DNA from: Paenimyroides tangerinum
GTDB taxonomy: Bacteria > Bacteroidota > Bacteroidia > Flavobacteriales > Flavobacteriaceae
Length of the DNA stretch: 64,000 nt
Direction of reading: 5' to 3'
Assembly: GCF_003865405.1 (NCBI RefSeq)
Contig: NZ_RQVQ01000001.1
Coordinates: 1 to 64,000 of the forward strand
The position numbers and the translations under genes were made by a program. Below the pieces are notes generated by a model. It ran no database searches. It worked only from the letters and a program-made list of their open reading frames with translations, and was not told the origin of the DNA. Shown here piece after piece: positions 8,092-18,121 of this stretch (its first letter is position 1; the number at the start of each line of letters is the position of its first letter).

Positions 8092-10052
8092 GAAATCTAA
8101 AAACAAAAACTTTATTAATTCTGTTTTTTGCAGTCGTAAATTCGATGAATGCACAAAAGATGGAATTTAGTAAATTTCATTTTAACGACACTGAAATTGT
8201 AATTTCAGAAGAATTTAAAAATGAAGAAGAGATTATTTTAGAGCAAAATATAAAATCTGAATTTAGCTTTGGAAATAGTTACTCAAATGAATATTATTTA
8301 TTTCACGAAAAAAAACTACTGAATTCAAACATCGCTATAGAGCGAAATAATAAAGTTTACATTCCTTATACTCAAAAAGAAGATTTAATTGTAAACAAAC
8401 TTCGTGTAATTCTTCCTAACGGTAAAAAGATTGAATTAAAAGAATCGGATATCATGAAGGATAAAAACGAACAAACTGGTGTTACGTACGAATATTTTGC
8501 CGTAAATGGTTTAGAAAAAGGTGCAATAATTGAACGTTATTACATTCTTAAAAAACCTGTTGATGTTTCGGGTGAAACGATAAATGTTCAGGAAAATTTT
8601 CCGATTGTTAATTTTTCATTAGAATTAATTTATCCAAATTATTTAGAATTCGAAACAAAATCATATAACGGATTAACTGACGCATCTTTTAATAAAGATA
8701 AATATCAAGATAAAAATTCAAATTCATTAGAAGCGAAAAATATTCCGGGTTTGAATTCTGATGAACAACAAAGCAATTGGATTCGAAATGTAAAAGCTGT
8801 TCGTTATAAGTTAGCTTCGAATAAATCTAAAAACACAAGCAATTTGTATGCTCATAAAGATTTTGTAAGCGAATTTTTTGAAAATTATTATGTTGATTTA
8901 GATTCAAAAGACAAAAGAGAATTAGAAAAATTCACATCGAAATTACAAAAATCAACCGATCCATTACTAAATGCTCGTGCAATTGAAGGTTTGATTAAAG
9001 AAAATATTCAATACAACCGTTACTATAAATTAAACACAAATATTTCGGATATATTAAAAAGTAAACAAGCCAATTTATTTGATTTAATGAAATTGTATAT
9101 CGCGGTTTTAAATCAACAAAACATTGAACATGAATTGGTTTTTACAACGGAAAAAGACAAAGCTACTTTCGATAAAGATTTTGAATCGTACGAAAACATC
9201 AAAGAAATTTTGATTTACATGACGGAAGCAAATACATTTATCGAACCGATTGCTACGAATTATAGAACGCCTTTAATTGATTTTAATTTTGGAAATAACT
9301 ACGGACTTTTTGTAAAACCAAAAGTTTATCAAGGTGTAAAAATGCCTGTTACTACAACTCGAAAAATTCATTTTGCAGATAATTTAAACATCACAAATAT
9401 GGATATTATTATCGATGCAAGTAAAGGAATTGAAGATGCTAGTTTTAAATCAGTTTTAGAATTCACAGGTTACACGGCTTCCTATTTTCAAGTGGTAAAA
9501 GATTTTGTGAATGAAATTGATTTCGAAAATATGAAACAAGATTTAGCCTCAAATTACGCCTTTGAAACGTCTAATAAACCAAAAGTTACAACTGTTAATG
9601 ATGGTGTTGTAAACCTTGCTTTAAAACCATATATCGTTACAATTGAAGGAAATGCTGAAGATATTATTTCAAAAGCTGGAAATAATTATCTGGTAAAAAT
9701 AGGTTCGGTTATTGGAAAACAAATGGAAATGTACGCAGATAAAGAACGTCAACTTCCGATAGAAATTGATTATCCACATTTTTATACAAGAAAAATTTCA
9801 ATGATTATTCCTGATGGATATAAAATCAAAAATCCAGAAATCATTAAAATGAATCATGTTTTAACTAAAGATGGAAAAGTGGTTGCTGATTTTATTTCTG
9901 ATTATAAAATCGAAGGAAATAAATTAGTTATTACTAACACTGAAAATTATGATTTTGAAATCTTACCTGTTTCTGATTATCCGAAATATCGTGAAATTAT
10001 CAATGCAGCAGCAGATTTTCATAAAATGAATTTGATTATTGAAAAGATTTAA
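8088..10052 (+). CDS. DUF3857 transglutaminase-like protein, catalytic Cys lost
   Basis: This 654-aa protein is paralogous in layout to its upstream neighbour: signal peptide (ending NSMNAQ), DUF3857 domain, then a transglutaminase-like segment (about residues 300-420). Where the partner has GDCKDMSSIM, this protein has ANLFDLMKLY, so the catalytic Cys is replaced by Leu330, and no clear catalytic His follows. It is therefore probably a pseudoenzyme, perhaps a partner or regulator of the active paralogue, with which it shares an ATGA overlap. It is the last gene of the operon, followed by a terminator. Confidence 0.85.
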   Translation: MRNLKTKTLLILFFAVVNSMNAQKMEFSKFHFNDTEIVISEEFKNEEEIILEQNIKSEFSFGNSYSNEYYLFHEKKLLNSNIAIERNNKVYIPYTQKEDLIVNKLRVILPNGKKIELKESDIMKDKNEQTGVTYEYFAVNGLEKGAIIERYYILKKPVDVSGETINVQENFPIVNFSLELIYPNYLEFETKSYNGLTDASFNKDKYQDKNSNSLEAKNIPGLNSDEQQSNWIRNVKAVRYKLASNKSKNTSNLYAHKDFVSEFFENYYVDLDSKDKRELEKFTSKLQKSTDPLLNARAIEGLIKENIQYNRYYKLNTNISDILKSKQANLFDLMKLYIAVLNQQNIEHELVFTTEKDKATFDKDFESYENIKEILIYMTEANTFIEPIATNYRTPLIDFNFGNNYGLFVKPKVYQGVKMPVTTTRKIHFADNLNITNMDIIIDASKGIEDASFKSVLEFTGYTASYFQVVKDFVNEIDFENMKQDLASNYAFETSNKPKVTTVNDGVVNLALKPYIVTIEGNAEDIISKAGNNYLVKIGSVIGKQMEMYADKERQLPIEIDYPHFYTRKISMIIPDGYKIKNPEIIKMNHVLTKDGKVVADFISDYKIEGNKLVITNTENYDFEILPVSDYPKYREIINAAADFHKMNLIIEKI

Positions 10053-10057
10053 AACAA

Positions 10058-10090
10058 AAATGAGGTCCAAAAAGACCTCATTTTTTTATA
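10058..10090. terminator. Bidirectional terminator between convergent operons
   Basis: The 10-bp stem AAATGAGGTC/GACCTCATTT (10058-10067 and 10074-10083) is flanked by an A-tract and a T-tract. It serves the plus-strand DUF3857 operon and the minus-strand AAA+ operon. The last codons of the AAA+ gene overlap its right edge. Confidence 0.85.
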
Positions 10091-13000
10091 CTTGTTTTTT
10101 CAAAATCGCTTTGATAATTCCTTCCAAGTTTTCGTTGAATTCCAACAACTGTCCAAAAACTTTGTCGTCTTTATTTAATCCGCCGTGTTTATTGTTTTTT
10201 ACAAAAGTTGCTTTAATAGTTTCCCAACGTTCTTTCTCTTCATTGGTCATCAAATTAGCAATTTCTTTTAAACGTAATAAATTCGATTCAGTATCGGTTG
10301 TCAATGTTTGCGATTCACTTTCGTAATGCGCTAAAAGGGTTTCATCGATTTCTTTTTCGTTCATCATTGGAACAATTTTCGAAACTAATTTTGACATATT
10401 TCTATATGAACCTTGCATTTTAAAAGGCGGTTCCGTTCGGTAATCATCTTGCATTGCAGCACTCGAAATATAGTTTTGATTTACTTTTAACACAACATTT
10501 CTAATTTTGATTACGTGTTTTAAAACCGCGATAAAATCATCAATTTCTTGTTTCAAATAATTCCCTTCTAAATCAGGAAGTTGCTCTTGATTTTCAGTAA
10601 CGAATTGGACCAGCTTGTAAAAATCAGTCAAACTTTTCGATGCAATTTTATCTAAATACGAATTATCACTTGTCGCATTTTCAATCAAACTTAAATTAAA
10701 CAAAGATTCAGTATCGCCAATCACATCACCCAAATTATAAACATCTGCACGATTGGCTAACATATCCGGAATTTGAAATTTTGAACCGCTTTCTGTGTAC
10801 GGATTTCCAGCCATTACAATGCAAAAACGTTTTCCTCGTAAATCATACGTTTTACTTTCACCATCAAAAATTCCATCAATTTTACGTTGTCCATCAGCAA
10901 GTGAAATAAATTTCTGTAAGAACTCAGGACTTAAATGCTGAATATCATCTAAATACAACATTACATTATCAGCCATTTCAAAAGATAAATTTATCTTTTT
11001 CAACTCTTCTCGTTCACCCGAAGTTTTAGCTTCAATCGGATCTATCGAAGTAATATTATGTCCGATAGTTGGTCCATTTACTTTCACAAAATGCAAGCCC
11101 ATCGTTTTGGCTAAATATTCCATCAAGGTAGTTTTTCCGTAACCTGGTGGAGAAATTAGCAACAACATTCCCATTCTGGCAGTGCGCTTATTCTCCCCTG
11201 CCGTTCCCAATTGTTTGGCTAAATTATTTCCGATTAACGGGAAATATACTTCGTTGATTAATTTATTCCGAACGAAAGAAGTCAATACTTTCGGTTCAAA
11301 TTCTTTAAGTTTTAATTCCTTTTCGTAAGCTTTAGAAATTTGTTCTTTTACGTTTTGGAAAGCTTTATAATTTGGTACATCCGTATGAATGAAATGTTCT
11401 AATTTCGAAATAAAATTGTGATAATGTTGATTGTAAATTCCATCAACAATTGTATTGTGATTTCCTTTTAAATTTAAAATTTCAATGTTTGAATTTCCAT
11501 CGTTAAAATGAAATTTATCTTCTGAAAATAAAATCATCGTAGCCACTTCATTCACCACATTTCGATACGAAACATATTTTTCATTTTCATCAATAAACGA
11601 AAAAATCCAATTTTCAATCAAATAAAATTTCTCAGTTACTGAAAAACGTTTATCTGAAATTAAACTATTAAAATCAATCGTATGTTTATTTTTTTCTAAA
11701 TAATTATGAAATTCACGATTGAAATATTCTGCTTCGTTACTCATTGAAAATGCTTGATATTTGGTCAATGTTGTAAACAAATAATTCGCAATATTTTCTG
11801 AAGTAGTTTTTGATTTATCCCAATCTGTTTGCCAATTCTCAAATCGTTCTTTGATTTCATTTAAAATATGATTGAAACGGTTTGAATTCGGAAAATTCTT
11901 CAAAATCAATTGAGCTGAAACCAACAATGCTTGTAACTTTTCTTGAATTTTAATTTCTAACGAATGCCAAAAAACCTGAGCAGTTGTTCGCGTTTCCGAA
12001 TCGAATTGCAAAACATTCAGTTTCGAATTTTTCTCAACTAAAGCATTGAAAATTTGCAATGCATCAAAATTATGAACACCTTTTATATAACCTTCAGAAT
12101 AGTTTTGTTCTATAATTTGATTGATAAATTTTTCTGCTTCGAAATCGTTTTCATTACGTGCTAAAAAAGCTTGATAAGCTAAATATTCAGCACGATAAAC
12201 GTGTTGATTTTCCGAAACAAATTCTTGATTCCAAATATTTTGGTAACGATAAATTTCTTCGTTTTTAACTTTCTGATAAAAGCTCGTTCCGGTTAAATGA
12301 AAAAATAATTCGTTGTTTCGATTCAATAAAGTCAACGCTAATTGCTGCGTATTTACCGTGAATTTATTTTGACCAAGCGCAATGATATTTTGTCCATCAA
12401 CAAACAATTCGTTTTTATCACGTAAAACTCGAAGCGTATCTTCTTGCGATTTTTTTAAATGATTTTCTAAATTTTCAGCTTTAGAAACATCTTTTAAATC
12501 TTTCAATTCTTGAATGATTTGACGCATTTTGTCAATCATCAAATCGGAAGAATAAAACGCCAGAATTTCTTCTTTAACCGAAAAAGTTTTGGCTTTGTTT
12601 TCGATATTTTTTAAAACCCGTAAACCAATTTGCTCTAACGAATTGGTGCGTTTATTGGTTTGCTCAACCAATTGTTCGCGCTTGGTGTTAAAGGCCTTAA
12701 TAATTTCGTCACGTTTATCGGCAATTTTTAAAGCGAAATCATCAAAATCAGAAAACTTACTTTCTAATTCTTCAAGCTGAACAATGATTTTTGTATTGTA
12801 TTCTTCGGTTTTTTCTGCCGTTGAAGACAATTCTAAAAAATTCACCACCGTTTGCTCTAACAAAGTCATTTGAGCGGCAAATTCGGCAACCGCTTCTTTA
12901 CTTTTTAGGGCATTGGTTTTACGAGTTAATTGCGCACGAACTTCATTTAAAGAAGCGAAAATAACCGAAATCTTTTCAATGATTTTAGTCGTTTGCGTCG

Positions 13001-14924
13001 CATCTTCAATCTTTAAACTGTTAAGAATATCAATCAACAATTCTAATTCAGAAGCGATTTTTAAACAAGCTTCTTCAATTTGTTTGGCATCGAAAACTTT
13101 TTCAATAGCAGTAACCAAATCTTTCTGAATCGTAACTTTTTCTTCATAAGGAATCAAAGCTTCATCCAACAATAAAAAAGCAATGGTTTTCGCAGATAAA
13201 TTTTCGTTTATTCCTGAAAGTTGATTTTCAAATTCTTGAACTCGTTCTGAATCGATATAACGAATCGAACGTAAATCGATTACTTTTCCTTGTAATTTTC
13301 GAGCTTCAGCTAAATGACCGACCAATAAATCCAATTGATTGTAAATCGTACTATTTACTTTGAAAACAATTTCTTCAATGATTTTCTCCGTTTGTTCTAA
13401 ATTTTCCTGAGCAAATTTTTTCTGAACTTGAACTTTAGCAAATTCATCAATCGCTGTGTTTGCAATCGATTTAATTTCTTGTAACGGAACCGCTAATTGA
13501 AAGGTTTCTTTGGTATTAATCCAAAAATAACTATCAATAATATTATTCGATTTTCGAACGATATCTTCATATAAACCTTCGTACGAATCTTCTTTATTAA
13601 TTAACTGAATAACTTCTTGCGCTTCGGCCATTGCCTTTACAATATCTTTATTTCCAATTTTGTAAAGCGGATGATTGGTTTGCGTAGCATTTTCAATTAA
13701 TTGCTGCGTAAACGGAGTTTCCCAAATTTGTACTTGATGATGACGCGTTGCTTCTTCTTCGGTTCGGAAATAAATTAAACTTCCATCTTGAAAAATCGTA
13801 AAACCATTACAAATAATCGGTGTTTCAACCGTTTGCTGAATGATGTTGTATGATAATAAAACGTACGTATTTGTATCAGACTGATTGAAGATGTACATAA
13901 AATCTTCTCCGTTTGGCGAATTGACACGACGGAAAAATTGTGCATCTTGAATTTGATTATCAAACAAATGATTCGTTCCATTTTGAAGATAATAACCGTT
14001 TGAAAAAATCAAACCTTGATTATCTGGCAATAAAACTGCGGAATTTAAAAGTGCTGGAATATTTACGACTTCTTTAGTTCGAACGTTGAAAATAAACGCA
14101 CGGAAATCTTCCTGAAATGGTTTTACTTTCACAGCGATTAAGTTTCCTAAATCGGCATAAAAATATTCTGCATCATCTAATTGTTGGTCAACATTGGTAA
14201 CTTTTTCAGAATAAATTCCTTTACCTGTTTCTGTATTATTTTCAATTTTAAACGTGATATCGCCATTAATCGATTCGATAAAAACTTTATCTAAAATCGA
14301 AATATGCGGGTGACGTCCCAAACGACGGTCGTCAATCGAAGTTTTTTGCCATTCAAAATCAAATGGTTCGGCTTTTTTAACTTCGTGAATACTTCTATCG
14401 TCTTGATAAATTAATTTTCCATCTTTAATCAACCATTTAAAAGCTTTTAAATCTTGTGCACTTTTACTGGTTTGGAAAATCATATACAGATAATTATCTG
14501 TTTTTCTGAATTTCGAAAAAATGGAATCTCGGTAATATTTATATAAATTCTGAAAATCAGCAAAGAAATTTTTATCGTCAATCAAATCCAATGATTGTGG
14601 AATAAACTGATTTTCTTCAAACAAATAAATACTAAAAACGTCGCTCAATTGGATATCCGTTCGCAAACCAAAATGAACGTTATACCCAAAAATACACAGA
14701 TGGTCAAACGCAATAATTCCACGCGCAACACAAGTATTTTCGGTAGTAATTCTTTGGTTGGCACTTAATGCAAAATTGGTTGAATTGAAAACTTCTTTAC
14801 GAGCTTCGTTCAATTTTTGCAAATCGGTAGAAAGCAGCTCCTTTTGGTTAAGGAGCCTTTTTCTTATGATTTCATACGCACCAGCATCAAGCGTTTCGGT
14901 AACATTTATGTTTTCTTTTTGCAT
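10086..14924 (-). CDS. Giant coiled-coil MoxR-like AAA+ ATPase of the PspA-flotillin operon
   Basis: This 1612-aa protein is often labelled 'DNA repair ATPase' in databases, but nothing here points to DNA repair. Residues about 60-420 are beta-rich and look like a propeller. Residues about 540-890 are helical and coiled-coil. The C-terminal third carries an AAA+ module: Walker A PPGYGKTT near residue 1260, Walker B MLYLDDIQHL near 1325, a sensor-1-like MAGNPYTESG and an arginine-finger candidate in LANRADV. This resembles MoxR/RavA ATPases. It is the last gene of the PspA-flotillin operon, 48 bases after the flotillin. By analogy with PspF/Vps4-type ATPases it may remodel the PspA or flotillin assembly; that is inference. 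Confidence 0.85.
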   Translation of the reverse strand: MQKENINVTETLDAGAYEIIRKRLLNQKELLSTDLQKLNEARKEVFNSTNFALSANQRITTENTCVARGIIAFDHLCIFGYNVHFGLRTDIQLSDVFSIYLFEENQFIPQSLDLIDDKNFFADFQNLYKYYRDSIFSKFRKTDNYLYMIFQTSKSAQDLKAFKWLIKDGKLIYQDDRSIHEVKKAEPFDFEWQKTSIDDRRLGRHPHISILDKVFIESINGDITFKIENNTETGKGIYSEKVTNVDQQLDDAEYFYADLGNLIAVKVKPFQEDFRAFIFNVRTKEVVNIPALLNSAVLLPDNQGLIFSNGYYLQNGTNHLFDNQIQDAQFFRRVNSPNGEDFMYIFNQSDTNTYVLLSYNIIQQTVETPIICNGFTIFQDGSLIYFRTEEEATRHHQVQIWETPFTQQLIENATQTNHPLYKIGNKDIVKAMAEAQEVIQLINKEDSYEGLYEDIVRKSNNIIDSYFWINTKETFQLAVPLQEIKSIANTAIDEFAKVQVQKKFAQENLEQTEKIIEEIVFKVNSTIYNQLDLLVGHLAEARKLQGKVIDLRSIRYIDSERVQEFENQLSGINENLSAKTIAFLLLDEALIPYEEKVTIQKDLVTAIEKVFDAKQIEEACLKIASELELLIDILNSLKIEDATQTTKIIEKISVIFASLNEVRAQLTRKTNALKSKEAVAEFAAQMTLLEQTVVNFLELSSTAEKTEEYNTKIIVQLEELESKFSDFDDFALKIADKRDEIIKAFNTKREQLVEQTNKRTNSLEQIGLRVLKNIENKAKTFSVKEEILAFYSSDLMIDKMRQIIQELKDLKDVSKAENLENHLKKSQEDTLRVLRDKNELFVDGQNIIALGQNKFTVNTQQLALTLLNRNNELFFHLTGTSFYQKVKNEEIYRYQNIWNQEFVSENQHVYRAEYLAYQAFLARNENDFEAEKFINQIIEQNYSEGYIKGVHNFDALQIFNALVEKNSKLNVLQFDSETRTTAQVFWHSLEIKIQEKLQALLVSAQLILKNFPNSNRFNHILNEIKERFENWQTDWDKSKTTSENIANYLFTTLTKYQAFSMSNEAEYFNREFHNYLEKNKHTIDFNSLISDKRFSVTEKFYLIENWIFSFIDENEKYVSYRNVVNEVATMILFSEDKFHFNDGNSNIEILNLKGNHNTIVDGIYNQHYHNFISKLEHFIHTDVPNYKAFQNVKEQISKAYEKELKLKEFEPKVLTSFVRNKLINEVYFPLIGNNLAKQLGTAGENKRTARMGMLLLISPPGYGKTTLMEYLAKTMGLHFVKVNGPTIGHNITSIDPIEAKTSGEREELKKINLSFEMADNVMLYLDDIQHLSPEFLQKFISLADGQRKIDGIFDGESKTYDLRGKRFCIVMAGNPYTESGSKFQIPDMLANRADVYNLGDVIGDTESLFNLSLIENATSDNSYLDKIASKSLTDFYKLVQFVTENQEQLPDLEGNYLKQEIDDFIAVLKHVIKIRNVVLKVNQNYISSAAMQDDYRTEPPFKMQGSYRNMSKLVSKIVPMMNEKEIDETLLAHYESESQTLTTDTESNLLRLKEIANLMTNEEKERWETIKATFVKNNKHGGLNKDDKVFGQLLEFNENLEGIIKAILKKQV

Positions 14925-14972
14925 TAAAATAAAATCTAAAGGTGGTTAAATCAGATTCAAAATTCGGTTGGT

Positions 14973-17057
14973 TTATCTAAATTTTTGATTGGCAATTCCC
15001 AACTGATTTGCGATTCCGAATAACGAATTAATGAAACCTGTATCTTCATTATTTCCTGAAGCCGACGCTGCTTGTTGCAATTTGATTAACGCCGCAGTAA
15101 TGGTTAAATTTTTAATATCGTTTGAAGAAATTCCGTATTTCTCAGAAATCGAACGGATTTTTCCTGCCAAATCTCCTTCTCCATTTTCATCAATTAACGC
15201 ATTTTTAATATCGGTTGCGTGTTTTGAATTGTTGATTAAGTGGTCAAAACCTTTCGCATTTGAAACTTGTTTAACGATATTTTCGAAGAACATAGTTTCA
15301 CCACCAACGATGTCAATTTTCGCAGATTTCAATGCATTAGATAAAACTTCAGCTTGTGCTCCGGCAATATCTTTTTGGATGTTGATTTGAGCCAATTCAA
15401 CTTCTTTCTCTTTTTGTAATTGCAATTTGAATTCTTCGTGCTCTTTTCCAACGCCATCTAATTTCTTCATTGCTTCAGCTTTTTCTTCAATTCCTTTCGC
15501 TTCAGCAAATGCTTTTTCACGAATAACTTCCGCTTGCGCTAAACCTTCTTTTCTATGAGCTTCCGCTTTTTTCTCGATAACATTTGCTTCAGCTGTTCCT
15601 TGAGTTTCTTCAGCTTCTGCTTTTGCAATCATTACTTCAGCTTCAGATAAACCAATTGCAGCTTCTTCTTTCGCTTGCGCTTCTGCAATAATTTTACGAG
15701 CTTCTGCTTCTTTTGTTGAAGCTTCTTTTTTCGCTTCAGCATCAATCAATAATTCCTGTGCTTTACGTTCAGCAACTTGCTTTTGCGCATCAGCTTGAAT
15801 TACTAAACGAGCTGCTTCTTGTTCCGATGCGATTTTTGCAGCTTCAGCAGCTTTCACAGTTTCGATTAAACGCTCTTCAGCTTCTTGAGATGCAGCGATA
15901 ATTCCAGCTTGTTTGTTACGTTCAACTTCACGGAAAACTTCCACATCTTTTACGCCTTGTTGCTCTTCAACAACTCCTTTTTCAAGCATTACACGTTCTT
16001 TGATAACACCTTGAATGTTTTTCTTTTCTACCTCGATTGAACGCTCTTTATCAATTTGAGCCAAAGTCACAATTCTTTCACGCTCGGTTTGTTCCAACGC
16101 GCGGTCTTTTTCTACTCGTTCTGTTTCAACAGCATCTGTACGAATTTTATTTTTCTCAGCAATGATAATCTGACGAAGTTTGTTTTCTTCTTGAATGGCT
16201 AATTGTTCTTCGGTTGTAATACGAACCGTTTCTGCTTTTAAACGTTCTTCTTCACGAACTTTCGTAATTTCTGCATCTTCGCGAGCTTTTATATTATCAA
16301 TTTCTCTACGCTGACGTTCTTCTTTTTCAGCCAATTGACGGTCTAATTCAAGAATCGCTTCACGTGCTTCAACATTCTGTTTTCTGATTACTTTCTCTTC
16401 TTCACGACGAATAAAATTGGCATTCATATTTTGTTGAGCTGTTAACTCTGTAATTTTTTTAATTCCTTCAGAATCTAAAATATTATCTGGACTTAAATAT
16501 CTTAATTCGGTTTGTTCTAAATAATCAATCGCACAGTCATCTAAAATATATCCATTTAAATCAGTTCCGATGATGTTTAAAATCTCATCACGAAATTCGC
16601 GACGTGCTTCATATAATTCAATAAAGTCGAATTTTTTACCAACCGTTTTTAAAGCTTCCGAAAATTTAGCTTCAAAAATGCTTTTCAACGTTTCTTGCTC
16701 ACTTGCGCGTTCACATCCTAAATTTTGAGCTACATTAATCACATCGTTTACCGATTTATTAACTCGAACGAAAAACGCAACTTTGATATCGGCACGAATA
16801 TTATCCTTACAAATTAAACCTTCGTTTTGTTGACGTGCAATTTCGATTTTCTTTACAGAAATATCCATAATTTCCATTTTATGAAAAACCGGAATCACAT
16901 ACATTCCTTTATTGAAAGCTACCTGCGAACCACCAACTCCGGTACGAACAATTGCTTTTCCTTGTGGGATTTTTTTATAGAAAACACTTAAAACGATGAA
17001 GAACGCAATGATAATAAAGACGATAACTCCAACAGCAAGTAAAATAAAATTTGTCAT
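14973..17057 (-). CDS. Flotillin-like SPFH-domain membrane protein
   Basis: This 694-aa protein has an N-terminal membrane segment (about residues 4-27) and an SPFH/band-7 domain (about 30-210). A long, highly charged Ala/Glu coiled coil follows (about 215-560; repeats such as EAKKEASTKEAEARK), then a C-terminal oligomerisation region (about 570-694) with an Ala/Gly/Asn-rich end. The layout matches the bacterial flotillin/YqiK family, which form large rings in membrane microdomains. An NfeD-like gene lies just upstream and the AAA+ gene just downstream, the classic YqiJ-YqiK pairing extended by PspA. Its role is probably membrane organisation or repair. Confidence 0.92.
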   Translation of the reverse strand: MTNFILLAVGVIVFIIIAFFIVLSVFYKKIPQGKAIVRTGVGGSQVAFNKGMYVIPVFHKMEIMDISVKKIEIARQQNEGLICKDNIRADIKVAFFVRVNKSVNDVINVAQNLGCERASEQETLKSIFEAKFSEALKTVGKKFDFIELYEARREFRDEILNIIGTDLNGYILDDCAIDYLEQTELRYLSPDNILDSEGIKKITELTAQQNMNANFIRREEEKVIRKQNVEAREAILELDRQLAEKEERQRREIDNIKAREDAEITKVREEERLKAETVRITTEEQLAIQEENKLRQIIIAEKNKIRTDAVETERVEKDRALEQTERERIVTLAQIDKERSIEVEKKNIQGVIKERVMLEKGVVEEQQGVKDVEVFREVERNKQAGIIAASQEAEERLIETVKAAEAAKIASEQEAARLVIQADAQKQVAERKAQELLIDAEAKKEASTKEAEARKIIAEAQAKEEAAIGLSEAEVMIAKAEAEETQGTAEANVIEKKAEAHRKEGLAQAEVIREKAFAEAKGIEEKAEAMKKLDGVGKEHEEFKLQLQKEKEVELAQINIQKDIAGAQAEVLSNALKSAKIDIVGGETMFFENIVKQVSNAKGFDHLINNSKHATDIKNALIDENGEGDLAGKIRSISEKYGISSNDIKNLTITAALIKLQQAASASGNNEDTGFINSLFGIANQLGIANQKFR

Positions 17058-17146
17058 AAATAATTAGTTTTTTGTGGTTAATTAGTTGAATAAAATGGTA
17101 GTTGTAATTTCAATAATTGGATAAATTAAGTTAATAAAAATCATAA

Positions 17147-17833
17147 TTAAAAAGAGTTTAGTGTGATGTGTTTAGTTACTAGATAATAATGTTTTGTTGG
17201 AGTTTCGTCGGTTATAATAACCGTATCTCCGAAATTTATTTTTTCGCCTGATAGACTTTTAATATTTAATGTAATAATGTCTTTATCGATAGGAAATTCG
17301 GCAAAACCGATTTTATCTCCTTCAATTGTTGATTTCATTTTTCCGACTCTTCCAATGAAATCAGTTTCTTCTTCTCCGTGATATCCCAATTCTTTAAATG
17401 CTTTTACTAATGGTTTTGTTATCCAGTGCATCATTATAAATACAATAATAAAAACTGGTATTAATATTAATGTTGACCAAATTCCGAATTCGGCTAATCC
17501 TAAAAGAGTTGTTGAAACTAAAGTGATTACCCAACTTATGAATTTAAAAATGGTAAAAATAACCATCAATGGAACTTTCCCTACATTGATAAAATCTAAA
17601 CATTTGGCAAAAAATGAGGGTTCAGCATCAGCTTCTGCTCCATCCGAAGCATCAAAATCTGCATCAGTATCGACATCAGAAATATCACCTAAATGAATAT
17701 CTGAATCGCCACCAAAATCAAATCCATCGCCAGCCAAAAATTGAAACACCCAATAGATTAAGGAAAATCCCATCAAGATGGTCATAATTCCGTTTGGCAA
17801 TGGATTGAATAATAAGTTTAATAAATCTGTCAT
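17147..17833 (-). CDS. NfeD/YqiJ-like membrane protein with OB-fold tail
   Basis: This 228-aa protein has one membrane segment near residues 14-34, then a strongly acidic linker (about 36-71, with more than a dozen Asp/Glu), then two or three more membrane segments (about 85-145). A C-terminal beta domain (about 158-225; FIGRVGKMKSTI, INFGDTVIITDE) has the OB-fold pattern of NfeD proteins. NfeD/YqiJ proteins are standard partners of flotillins, and the flotillin gene follows 89 bases downstream. DUF4177 and PspA genes precede it. Confidence 0.88.
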   Translation of the reverse strand: MTDLLNLLFNPLPNGIMTILMGFSLIYWVFQFLAGDGFDFGGDSDIHLGDISDVDTDADFDASDGAEADAEPSFFAKCLDFINVGKVPLMVIFTIFKFISWVITLVSTTLLGLAEFGIWSTLILIPVFIIVFIMMHWITKPLVKAFKELGYHGEEETDFIGRVGKMKSTIEGDKIGFAEFPIDKDIITLNIKSLSGEKINFGDTVIITDETPTKHYYLVTKHITLNSF

Positions 17834-17851
17834 TTATAGATTTTTAATATT

Positions 17852-18046
17852 TTATATTGGCCGTTTAAAAGTGTAATAAATTTGCTGAGAAACACCAGAC
17901 GTTCCAATTGTTGCACAAGTTACAAGTTCCCATCCTTGGCTTCCCATTTTATTAAATTCTAAATTTATTTTATCGACATCAGCAGAAACTTTTGTAAATC
18001 CAACTTTACAAGAAACTTCAATGGTTTTATATTCAAATCGTATCAT
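17852..18046 (-). CDS. DUF4177 small protein
   Basis: This 64-aa protein matches the DUF4177 pattern: it opens with FEYKTIEV and contains LNKMGSQGWELV-like residues (LEFNKMGSQGWELVTCA), followed by a beta strand with YYTFKRP. It has no signal peptide and is probably cytoplasmic. It lies between the PspA and NfeD-like genes on the same strand with an 18-base gap to the latter, so it belongs to the operon. Molecular function is unknown for the family. Confidence 0.8.
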   Translation of the reverse strand: MIRFEYKTIEVSCKVGFTKVSADVDKINLEFNKMGSQGWELVTCATIGTSGVSQQIYYTFKRPI

Positions 18047-18121
18047 CTTATTCGTTTTAAATTCTTACTAAATTCAATAAATTTTGGTTAAAAAAAAACA
18101 TTAGAAACAGTGATTTTTAAA

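Noticed and set aside
10039-10326. 95-codon plus-strand open frame after the DUF3857 operon
   Set aside because: It crosses the bidirectional terminator and lies antisense to the conserved C-terminus of the AAA+ gene.
15031-15390. 119-codon plus-strand open frame
   Set aside because: Antisense shadow of the flotillin C-terminal region; no family resemblance.
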